From NCBI GenBank assembly GCA_013349485.1, contig DUZM01000134.1, forward strand, positions 1 to 6,452: a stretch of DNA of 6,452 nucleotides. The letters run 5' to 3'. Of this stretch, positions 1-5,033 are shown piece by piece. The number at the start of each line of letters is the position of its first letter. The stretch's first letter is position 1. A program made the position numbers and the translations under genes. The notes below the pieces were generated by a model. That model was not told the origin of the DNA. It saw nothing but the letters and a program-made list of their open reading frames with translations, and searched no databases. Source of the DNA: Candidatus Hydrogenedentota bacterium. Its GTDB lineage: Bacteria; Hydrogenedentota; Hydrogenedentia; Hydrogenedentales; SLHB01.

Positions 1-183
1 CTGGCCTTCGTCGGCAACACCTCACTGGCCGGCGCGAGAATGGCGGCCATCTCGCAGACGGCCCGGGCGTGCGCCGAACAACTCGCCCGCCGCATCAAGC
101 GCATCGATCTATCCCTGGATCCGGCGTTCCAGGCCGAATTCGTCAACGCCATGACCTTCCCGAGCATCCGCCCGGAGGAATGA
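1..183 (+). CDS. C-terminal end of a RACo-like ASKHA-domain protein (partial)
   Basis: The reading frame enters from the left edge and stops at TGA 181-183, giving the last 60 residues of a protein. The visible tail has a glycine-rich VGNTSLAGARMA segment, then a helical, Arg-rich stretch, then IDLSLDPAFQAEFVNAMTFP just before the end. This order (VGN..aGA, a helix, a short acidic/hydrophobic strand, 'F..eF..AM.FP') is what I know from the C-terminus of RACo-type proteins (DUF4445). These are ferredoxin-fused ASKHA ATPases that reductively reactivate corrinoid proteins of methyl-transfer pathways. The [2Fe-2S] domain and the ATPase core would lie outside the window, so the function rests on the tail alone. 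It is followed by a 127-base gap before tpx and is probably not part of that operon. Confidence 0.75.
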   Translation: MAFVGNTSLAGARMAAISQTARACAEQLARRIKRIDLSLDPAFQAEFVNAMTFPSIRPEE

Positions 184-299
184 CCACGCAACCCGCCCGC
201 CCAACCCCGCACGGGAATAAATCCCCGAGCGGCAGTTGTCTACTTTGGTGACCGAGACGGGGCGCCCCCATTCTCCACCAAAAATCACCCGGCAGGGGC

Positions 300-305
300 A
301 GGAGG
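300..305 (+). promoter_or_regulatory. Ribosome binding site of tpx
   Basis: A perfect AGGAGG lies 5 bases upstream of ATG 311. It decides the start: an in-frame TTG at 236 would add 25 residues that do not resemble Tpx and has no comparable site. I found no convincing -35/-10 pair between 184 and 299. Confidence 0.8.
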
Positions 306-310
306 TCCAC

Positions 311-829
311 ATGATCGAGCGCACAGGAGAACTGACGTTCCAGAAAAAACCACTCACTGTCATGGGCGCAAAACTGAAACCCGGCCACAAAGCGCCGGGC
401 TTCTCATTGTTGGACACCGACTTGTCCGTCGTGACACTCGAGGACAGCGCCGGCAAAACGCGCCTGATCAGTGCAGTGCCCTCGCTTGACACGCCGGTAT
501 GCGACACCCAGGCGCGCCGGTTCAACGAGGAGACCGCCAAGTTCGGCGACCATGTTGTCGGCTACGTAGTCAGCGCCGACCTGCCGTTTGCGCAGAAGCG
601 GTGGTGCGGCGCGGCAGGCATCCAGCGGATTCGCACGCTTTCCGACCACCGGGACATGGCCTTCGGCGACGCGTACGGCGTGCATATCAAAGAACTCCGA
701 CTCGAGCAGCGCGCCGTATTTGTCGTGGACGCCCAAGGCATCATCCAGTACGCCGAATACGTACCCGAGCTGACCGATCAGCCCGACTACGAAGCCGCCT
801 TGGCCGCCCTCCGCGAAGTCGCCGGTTGA
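311..829 (+). CDS. tpx: Thiol peroxidase (Tpx, atypical 2-Cys peroxiredoxin)
   Basis: This 172-residue protein has the usual length of bacterial Tpx. Tpx is a thioredoxin-dependent peroxidase that reduces hydrogen peroxide and, preferentially, alkyl hydroperoxides. The peroxidatic cysteine is C64 in PSLDTPVCDTQ, including the conserved Thr three residues before it. The resolving cysteine is C99 in SADLPFAQKRWCGAAGI, a near-signature Tpx segment. The conserved Arg is probably R134 in the RAVFVVD strand, and the C-terminal PDYEAALAALRE helix also fits. No signal peptide is visible, so it should act in the cytoplasm. The start at 311 is supported by a strong AGGAGG. The sod gene follows after 77 bases on the same strand, so the two are probably co-transcribed. 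The identity is secure; regulation cannot be read from the sequence. Confidence 0.95.
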   Translation: MIERTGELTFQKKPLTVMGAKLKPGHKAPGFSLLDTDLSVVTLEDSAGKTRLISAVPSLDTPVCDTQARRFNEETAKFGDHVVGYVVSADLPFAQKRWCGAAGIQRIRTLSDHRDMAFGDAYGVHIKELRLEQRAVFVVDAQGIIQYAEYVPELTDQPDYEAALAALREVAG

Positions 830-906
830 GGTCCCCGGCAAAGCCCAACGTTCACGCGCAACGATATGCGAGGTGTGCTCAAACCGGAGAAAGGGGGACA
901 GACGCG

Positions 907-1632
907 ATGGAAAGAACACGAAGAGATTTCATGACCAGAGTCGGCGGAATTGTCGCGGCAGGGGCCGTGGTACAGGCCCACGCTGCAGCGGGGAGCAAGA
1001 CAAAGGACGAAAGCGAGAAAACCGCCGCTTTGACGCCCCATAAGCAGCCGCCCCTACCCTACACCTACGACGCCCTCGAACCCTATATGGATGCACGAAC
1101 CGTCGAACTCCACTATACCAAACATCACGCCGGCTACGTGAACGGACTGAACGCCGCTGAAGCGGAACTCGCTAAAGCCCGCGACGCCAATGACTTCCGT
1201 ATGATCCAGCACTGGTCGCGCAAAGCTGCATTCATGGGCGGCGGCGCCTTCCTTCACGCCCTCTACTGGTCGTGCATGGCCCCGCCCGCCAGCGCCGAAA
1301 GAGAGCCCCGAGGCGCGCTCGCAGCCAAACTGGTCAACGATTTCGGAAACATCCCGGCATTCAAGGCGCAGTTCACCAGTGTGGCCGAGACCGTCGAAGG
1401 CAGCGGCTGGGGAGTGCTGGCCTACCGGCCGGAGGACCGCCGACTTATAGTCCTTCAAGCCGAGAATCACCAGAAACTCTCGCCCTGGGACGCAACGCCC
1501 GTCTTATGCATTGACGTCTGGGAGCACGCATACTATCTGAAATACCAAAACCGCCGCGCAGATTTTATTGCAGCATGGTGGAATTTGGTTGACTGGGAAC
1601 AGGTGGCCAAGAACCTTGATGCGGCCCCGTAG
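907..1632 (+). CDS. Tat-exported Fe/Mn-type superoxide dismutase
   Basis: This 241-residue protein dismutates superoxide to oxygen and hydrogen peroxide. The N-terminus has a twin-arginine motif (TRRDFM, R5-R6), a hydrophobic stretch at about 12-23 and an AHA site near residue 26, so a folded, metal-loaded enzyme is probably exported. The mature part begins with PPLPYTYDALEPYMDARTVELHYTKHH cut here by family layout: N-terminal hairpin domain, then the alpha/beta C-terminal domain. The four metal ligands are H69 (ELHYTKHH), H117 (LHALYW), D203 and H207 (DVWEHAYY). The second-sphere residue that is Gln in E. coli MnSOD is His here (H188, in ENHQ), a variant known in other lineages. The residue four before H117 is Gly, unlike the Gln of E. 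coli FeSOD. The metal cannot be settled by reading. GGAG/GGGGG at 886-897 lies upstream of ATG 907. It follows tpx by 77 bases; the peroxide it makes is a substrate class for Tpx. Confidence 0.93.
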   Translation: MERTRRDFMTRVGGIVAAGAVVQAHAAAGSKTKDESEKTAALTPHKQPPLPYTYDALEPYMDARTVELHYTKHHAGYVNGLNAAEAELAKARDANDFRMIQHWSRKAAFMGGGAFLHALYWSCMAPPASAEREPRGALAAKLVNDFGNIPAFKAQFTSVAETVEGSGWGVLAYRPEDRRLIVLQAENHQKLSPWDATPVLCIDVWEHAYYLKYQNRRADFIAAWWNLVDWEQVAKNLDAAP

Positions 1633-1697
1633 AACAACGCGTTTGCCACCGCCGGTTCACCCTGTCCGGCCAACGTGCGGAAGCGCTCGGTAAACGA

Positions 1698-1734
1698 AGC
1701 TTATCTTAAGGCCCGTTCTGAGAGCCTAAGAGCT
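1698..1734. terminator. Possible shared hairpin between convergent genes
   Basis: An imperfect inverted repeat lies between the sod stop and the radical SAM stop. CTTA-A-GGC (1705-1712) pairs with GCCTAAG (1724-1730), leaving one bulged A. The flanking AGCT (1698-1701) pairs with AGCT (1731-1734) across a 3-base bulge. The loop is about 11 bases. Neither side has a real T-tract, so it would be a weak intrinsic terminator at best. Its position between two 3' ends is the main argument. Confidence 0.3.
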
Positions 1735-1744
1735 GCGGCAACGG

Positions 1745-2698
1745 CTAGTTGCGCCGCGCTTTGAAAAAAGCATGGCCGCCGCGCAGTTCCAGTTCGATTA
1801 GGTTGCGGCCTCGGAGGTCTTCGAGGTGTTTCAGCACCTCGAGGCGCGAAACGGAAAGCCCCTCAGCGAGATCCTCCAGCGTACACGGCCGCCGCTGCAA
1901 CAGCGCCAATACCTCATCCGCCCCACCTATGCCCCGCGGTTCATCCTTGCCGGGCGCGAAGTCCGTGATGATGTCGACGTGCTCGCCGAGCATTCGAGCA
2001 TACCGCAGCAGGTCTTCGCGGGGTGTCGGCGTTGCCCATGGCTCCGCAGGCGGACGGGCCACCGTGTTGAGCTGAACGCGATCCGGGCGGATGCGCTCGA
2101 TATGACCCGCCAGCCGGCGCACCTCGTCATCGAGCGCGGGCGCCCTTCCCACGAGAAACACCTCCAGCCAAAGGAGGTTCTTGAAGCCTTGCCGAAACGC
2201 TACCAGCCCCTCTATTAGTTCGTCAAACCCAATCGCCGGATGCGGACGATTCACCCGCTGAAACCATTCCGCCGTGCCCGCGTCCAGCGACGGCGCCACA
2301 TTGTCCGCCTCGAGCAACGCTTCCCGAACCGACGACTGCGACAAAAGAGACCCATTGGTCAACACCGCTACCGGGATCGTTGTCATGTCCTTAACCGCCG
2401 CGATCAACTCGCCAAGACGCGAGTAGAGCGTCGGTTCCCCGGATCCCGCAAGCGTGACATAGTCAGGGGGGGCCTCCGTCTCGAGCTTCCGAGCCACTTC
2501 GCCAAGTACGTCCGCAAGCGGAACGTATTCCCGGCGCTCGAGGGTCCTTGCCGTTGTGCGCCCCAATTGGCAATACACACAGTCATACGTGCACGTTTTG
2601 AAAGGTACAAGGTCCACACCGAGCGAGCGCCCCAGGCGGCGCGATGCAACGGGGCCAAACACATACCTGAATCCCTGGGCTTTCATATCGGATAGCAT
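1745..2698 (-). CDS. Radical SAM protein (COG0731/TYW1-like) with C-terminal winged helix
   Basis: This 317-residue protein from ATG 2698 opens with YVFGPVASRRLGRSLGVDL, typical of COG0731 radical SAM proteins. The [4Fe-4S]-binding CxxxCxxC follows as CTYDCVYC (C36, C40, C43), with YCQLGRTT directly after. GSGEPTL at about 85-91 is the GEP-type SAM-contact segment. TNGSLL (about 114), PSLDAG (about 136) and LNTVARPPAEPW (210-221) are further family landmarks. Residues of about 260-317 form a winged-helix-like segment (LEDLAEGLSVSRLEVLKHLEDL). The family is related to the wyosine enzyme TYW1, but its role in bacteria is not established, so I assign no substrate. An in-frame GTG at 2809 would place two perfect palindromes inside coding sequence and has no ribosome site. 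ATG 2698 has AGGGG only 3 bases upstream; ATG 2686 is the alternative. It stands alone and converges on sod. Confidence 0.88.
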   Translation of the reverse strand: MLSDMKAQGFRYVFGPVASRRLGRSLGVDLVPFKTCTYDCVYCQLGRTTARTLERREYVPLADVLGEVARKLETEAPPDYVTLAGSGEPTLYSRLGELIAAVKDMTTIPVAVLTNGSLLSQSSVREALLEADNVAPSLDAGTAEWFQRVNRPHPAIGFDELIEGLVAFRQGFKNLLWLEVFLVGRAPALDDEVRRLAGHIERIRPDRVQLNTVARPPAEPWATPTPREDLLRYARMLGEHVDIITDFAPGKDEPRGIGGADEVLALLQRRPCTLEDLAEGLSVSRLEVLKHLEDLRGRNLIELELRGGHAFFKARRN

Positions 2699-2719
2699 AT
2701 ACCCCTGCGCGTTGTCAGA

Positions 2720-2739
2720 TCGAGCCGCCAGCGGCTCGA
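2720..2739. promoter_or_regulatory. Perfect palindrome upstream of the radical SAM gene
   Basis: TCGAGCCGC (2720-2728) and GCGGCTCGA (2731-2739) are exact 9-base inverted repeats around a 2-base centre. The palindrome lies 22 bases before ATG 2698, in the expected leader. It could be an operator, or as RNA a small leader hairpin. No known factor is assigned. Confidence 0.45.
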
Positions 2740-2740
2740 A

Positions 2741-2756
2741 TTGTGAAAGATCACAA
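2741..2756. promoter_or_regulatory. Operator-like palindrome TTGTGA-N4-TCACAA
   Basis: TTGTGAAAGATCACAA is an exact 6-base inverted repeat around AAGA, one base away from the palindrome at 2720-2739. It resembles CRP/FNR-family sites, but the spacing fits neither standard form: CRP sites are TGTGA-N6-TCACA and FNR sites are TTGAT-N4-ATCAA. It is probably a binding site for a dimeric regulator of the radical SAM gene. No clear -35/-10 pair was found beside it. Confidence 0.45.
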
Positions 2757-2820
2757 CGGAGCCATCGATTCCCGCCATCTTGGCGTGGCAAACTCGCATA
2801 GGCCGGCACTACAAGGGAGG

Positions 2821-2936
2821 GGGGCGCCGCAGCGGGTCATCAACACGAGCGGCGGTGGGGGCCAGTAACCGCCGTCGCTCACTATGTTTTGGCGTTGGCC
2901 GCAACCATGCAAAACCGGTTGACGTTGCGGCGCCCC
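2821..2936. repeat. 116-bp nested inverted-repeat block
   Basis: The outer arms GGGGCGCCGCA (2821-2831) and TGCGGCGCCCC (2926-2936) are exact 11-base inverted repeats. Inside lies a hairpin GAGCGGCGGT (2847-2856) with ACCGCCGTCGCTC (2868-2880), paired except for a 3-base bulge. A second pair, GCCGCAAC (2898-2905) with GTTGCGGC (2924-2931), shares the right outer arm, so the two pairings exclude each other. Its loop contains the palindrome AACCGGTT (2913-2920). It could be a REP-like or MITE-like element or a folded RNA; nothing in the sequence decides this. Confidence 0.5.
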
Positions 2937-3126
2937 TGGTTGACACATGAGAATGCCAAACAAGTCTCAAAGCAACTCTGATTCCACGCATTACTCGCCG
3001 AAGCGAGCACGCAATAGGTTCCTCTGGTTCCTCCTCGCCGACTGGCGCCCTCCCGTTTCCGTTAGCGTCCTGCAAACCAACGTGTAATTCGAGAATATCA
3101 GCTCCGCATACACCGTAGCTCTATTA

Positions 3127-3157
3127 AAGCACAAGTAAAGACAAATTTCAAGCACAA
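3127..3157 (+). repeat. Short direct repeat AAGCACAA x2 in an AT-rich patch
   Basis: AAGCACAA occurs at 3127-3134 and 3150-3157, 23 bases apart (about two helical turns). The patch of about 3077-3190 is clearly more AT-rich than its surroundings. Spacing and composition would suit a protein-binding region, but two 8-base copies can also arise by chance. Confidence 0.25.
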
Positions 3158-3514
3158 AATGCATCTGTCTGATTATTTCTGATTGCGTGAAGAAATGCCT
3201 TCCCCCGATGATGTCTTGCCCCGACCGCGCGGCATACGCCGCTTCATCGTTTCCGGCGCCGTCATGCCGCAACCCCGTCACAAGGACTTCCGACCGGCGC
3301 CAATGGTTGCGCCGCGTTGAACGCGCCAGTGCGCGGTTAGCCCAATAGGCACCCTCGACGTCAAGACCCGCCTCTCGCCGACGCGGCCCCGCACCAGCGA
3401 CGCCTCAATGAGATCGGACGGATGGGGAGCTGCCTACTTGCTCATTTGATTGGCGACCATCTTGGATTGGCGGCCTGGGCTGAGAAGCGTTTGGGGCGGC
3501 ATAGTGTTGCGCTG

Positions 3515-4054
3515 TTATTCCAGCGTTTGACGCTTCTTCCTACGCTTTCGCTCCTTTATTTGGTTCGCCTTGTAGAACGAGGCCGGTTCGATGATCGGGT
3601 CATGAAGGCCCTGCGTTTCAACGTCGCCGTAGCTGACGCGGCCACGGTAAGTCCGGTTCGAAAGTATAATCGCGATCGCCTGACGCGACCACTTGTTTCC
3701 TTTGCGCGTGTAGATGCCGCGGGAATGGAGATAGTTGACGACCTTGCCTGTACTGCGCGTGCTCAGATACTCCCTGAAAATTGTGCGAACGACCTCTGCT
3801 TCCCGATCATTGACCACGAGTGGCTTTTCGCCGTCATTGCCACGGCGGTAGCCGTACGGCGCAGGGCCGGTGCCGTATCGACCTTGCTGAACGGCGTTCA
3901 GTTGGCCCCGCTTAACCTTCGCGCCATGGGATAGTCGCCCGCTCTGCTCGGGGAACCCCGCTTCCCCGCGCCTAACGCCGATTCCCGCTTCTGATCCCTT
4001 GGCCATTGCTCGTATACCTTCCCAAAACAATGATTCCATGCCAGGACGTTGCAC
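3515..4054 (-). pseudogene. Large serine recombinase remnant (recombinase domain only)
   Basis: From a GTG at 4054 this frame gives 179 residues. Only the part from about residue 40 onward looks like a known family. It has KVKRGQLNAVQQGRYGTG then PAPYGYRR, a helix with EAEVVRTIFREYL, KVVNYLHSRGIYTRKGNKWSRQAIAIILSN, TYRGRV, and HDPIIEPASFYKANQ. That is the central recombinase domain (PF07508 type) of large serine recombinases, which integrate or excise phages and mobile elements. The N-terminal resolvase domain with the catalytic serine is not visible in any - strand frame up to about 4260. The protein stops after a basic tail (KERKRRKKRQ), where a zinc-ribbon and coiled-coil region normally follow. 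It is therefore cut at both ends and cannot catalyse recombination by itself. The conserved part contains no internal stop or frameshift and a promoter lies upstream, so expression as a DNA-binding fragment is possible. The exact start is uncertain. Confidence 0.75.
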
Positions 4055-4105
4055 CGCCGCATCACGTGAGAAAACTTCCGAACTGCAAACCTACGAATCC
4101 ACGAT

Positions 4106-4157
4106 GCAACATGTTGCCATTGGGGGCAGCCAACCCCACGCGCAACCACATGGCAAC
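4106..4157. repeat. Palindrome cluster upstream of the recombinase fragment
   Basis: GCAACATGTTGC at 4106-4117 is a perfect 12-base palindrome. Overlapping it, GTTGCCAT (4113-4120) pairs with ATGGCAAC (4150-4157), and TGGGG (4121-4125) with CCCCA (4134-4138) inside that. The cluster falls between the - strand promoter (4180-4208) and the recombinase frame. It could be an operator, a recombinase binding site or a leader RNA fold. Confidence 0.4.
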
Positions 4158-4179
4158 CTACTCATGGCATCACGCCTAT

Positions 4180-4208
4180 ACTGTACGCCAATCTACTTAA
4201 CATGTCAA
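4180..4208 (-). promoter_or_regulatory. Sigma70-like promoter toward the recombinase fragment
   Basis: Read on the - strand, a perfect -35 TTGACA (4208-4203) is followed by exactly 17 bases and TACAGT (4185-4180), a 4/6 match to the -10. Transcription would start near 4173 and run into the recombinase remnant, with a leader of about 120 bases holding the palindrome cluster. Confidence 0.55.
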
Positions 4209-4212
4209 TAGT

Positions 4213-4387
4213 TTTTTGCCGCATTTTATTCATTTTTGGGTGGGGTCGGAATCTGTTTAGCCAATGAACAGACGGCAAAAACAGAAAGGAGGAACGGGCC
4301 GGTTCAAGCTAACATCTTGGCAAATAAGAAGTTACAACATATAGAGCCCGACCGCGGCTTCCGCGCCGCAGTCGGGTTCTTTCTTTA
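4213..4387 (+). ncRNA. Candidate + strand small RNA ending at the 4347 terminator
   Basis: There is no plausible coding frame upstream of the + strand terminator at 4347-4387, although a terminator implies a transcript. The segment contains an exact 9-base inverted repeat TTTTTGCCG (4213-4221) / CGGCAAAAA (4273-4281). It encloses TCTGTT (4252-4257) / AACAGA (4267-4272), which sits immediately inside the right outer arm, so the two helices could stack. AAAGGAGG follows at 4285-4292 but no ATG, GTG or TTG stands at a usable distance after it. The 5' end is unknown: a TATACT at 4177-4182 could be a -10, but its -35 is poor. The fold matches no riboswitch class I recognise. This is an inference from structure and the orphan terminator. 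Confidence 0.3.
4347..4387 (+). terminator. Rho-independent terminator
   Basis: CCCGAC-C-GCGG (4347-4357) pairs with CCGC-A-GTCGGG (4366-4376) with one internal mismatch and an 8-base loop, followed by TTCTTTCTTT. On the + strand this is a textbook intrinsic terminator. On the - strand the same stem lies 32 bases after the GntR stop and may also end that transcript, though its downstream tail (CTCTATATGTTGT) is less T-rich. Confidence 0.8.
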
Positions 4388-4407
4388 CACCTTAGCGATG
4401 CCAGGCA

Positions 4408-4848
4408 CTATTTCGATCGCTTCTTCCTTTTTGCCAGCGCCGTCACAGTGACCGGCGTTGTGCTGTACGGACCCGTTTCGGATGCGTAACTCTTGTCCAC
4501 CACGTCGGCAATCTCTTTTCGTGCCATACCGGACGACTTTGCTTCGGCAACGACTTCGTGCATGCGTCCAATGATGCGCTTGCGGCAGTCCTCTCGGCAC
4601 TTGGCCTCTACCCCCTTGTTCACGAAGACCCCCATGCCCCGCCGCGTGTACAGCAGTCCCATTACCTCCAGGTCGCGATACGCCTTTGCAACCGTATTGG
4701 GATTGACCCCGAGCCGCTCCGAAAGCTCGCGAACCGAAGGAAGTTGTTCCCCCGCTTTCAGACGCCCCGACGAGATCGCAAACTGCACGTGGTTCTCGAT
4801 CTGCACATACACGGCAACACTACTGTCAATGTCAATACTAGATAACAT
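4408..4848 (-). CDS. GntR-family transcriptional regulator, YtrA type
   Basis: This 146-residue protein has a GntR winged helix-turn-helix at about 13-77: YVQIENHVQFAISSGRLKAG, then LPSVRELSERLGVNPNTVAKAY, then LEVMGLLYTRRGMGVFV. Only a short, mostly helical tail follows (about 85-120) instead of a large FCD or UTRA effector domain, which marks the YtrA subfamily. Those regulators bind DNA as dimers and usually repress nearby ABC-transporter operons. Here no transporter gene lies downstream, and the next gene on the strand is the recombinase remnant. The tail carries CREDC (C84, C88) and a basic end KRKKRSK; the meaning of either is unknown. GGGAG lies 8 bases before ATG 4848, which is why I reject a start 31 codons upstream. 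It is divergent from the PHP-family gene and probably controls that shared promoter region. Confidence 0.9.
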   Translation of the reverse strand: MLSSIDIDSSVAVYVQIENHVQFAISSGRLKAGEQLPSVRELSERLGVNPNTVAKAYRDLEVMGLLYTRRGMGVFVNKGVEAKCREDCRKRIIGRMHEVVAEAKSSGMARKEIADVVDKSYASETGPYSTTPVTVTALAKRKKRSK

Positions 4849-4963
4849 GGCACATTCTCCCGCTTTTCTATACCAGTCCCCAACGCTTACCCCAATACGA
4901 ACGGCGAAAGCCCCCGCCGAGCGATCGCCAAATGACGACACACAGCACCTACAGACCCGACGA

Positions 4964-4992
4964 TAGCTATTCTACACCGGATGTATTATAAT
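4964..4992 (+). promoter_or_regulatory. Promoter of the PHP-family gene
   Basis: A perfect -10 TATAAT stands at 4987-4992, with TAGCTA (4964-4969, a weak 3/6 -35) at 17-base spacing. The poor -35 suggests an activator or low basal use. Transcription would start near 4999, giving a leader of about 35 bases. The -10 lies inside the 10-base perfect palindrome TATTATAATA (4984-4993), and ATAGCTAT (4963-4970) is a second short palindrome over the -35. Both could be regulator contacts. Confidence 0.5.
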
Positions 4993-4997
4993 ATCAA
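4969..4997 (-). promoter_or_regulatory. Promoter of the GntR gene
   Basis: On the - strand TTGATA (4997-4992) and TAGAAT (4974-4969) are each 5/6 matches to the sigma70 boxes, separated by exactly 17 bases. The start would be near 4961, leaving a leader of about 113 bases before ATG 4848. Its -35 overlaps the -10 of the divergent + strand gene. Confidence 0.55.
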
Positions 4998-5033
4998 GTC
5001 ATCTGAACGCGGGTTCTTACCTGGGGTAGAAAC

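Larger units (their letters stand above)
2810..3514. other. Gene-poor intergenic stretch
   Basis: I recognise no gene here on either strand. Open frames exist but have low-complexity, Arg/Pro-rich translations without motifs, typical of non-coding GC-rich DNA. It holds nested inverted repeats at 2821-2936, a small CTCGC-CGAA-GCGAG hairpin at 2994-3007, an AT-rich patch at about 3077-3190 and a bulged hairpin at 3320-3338 (AACGCGC / GCGC-g-GTT, loop CAGT). A short - strand frame at about 3436-3276 is discussed as a weak possible transposase fragment. With the recombinase remnant beside it, the stretch looks like eroded mobile-element DNA. Confidence 0.5.

Noticed and set aside
236..310. Longer tpx starting at TTG 236
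   Set aside because: The extra 25 residues do not resemble Tpx, and AGGAGG at 300-305 points to ATG 311.
2699..2809. Longer radical SAM protein starting at GTG 2809
   Set aside because: There is no ribosome site before it, the extra residues lack family similarity, and two perfect palindromes would fall within the coding region.
2940..2968. + strand promoter with TTGACA at 2940
   Set aside because: There is no acceptable -10 at 16-18 bases and no gene follows.
2991..3281. - strand ORF of 96 residues
   Set aside because: It has no motif, no convincing ribosome site, and spans an abrupt change in base composition.
3320..3338. Integron attC-like hairpin
   Set aside because: The arms pair but the required GTTRRRY / RYYYAAC core sites are absent.
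3422..3934. + strand ORF of 170 residues opposite the recombinase fragment
   Set aside because: It is antisense to the frame with clear recombinase motifs and has no recognisable features of its own.
4236..4451. + strand ORF of 71 residues across the terminator
   Set aside because: It begins at a TTG without a ribosome site, reads through the terminator stem and overlaps the GntR 3' end.
4849..4941. GntR extended by 31 residues to 4941
   Set aside because: The family normally begins shortly before the YVQIENH helix, and GGGAG lies correctly before ATG 4848.
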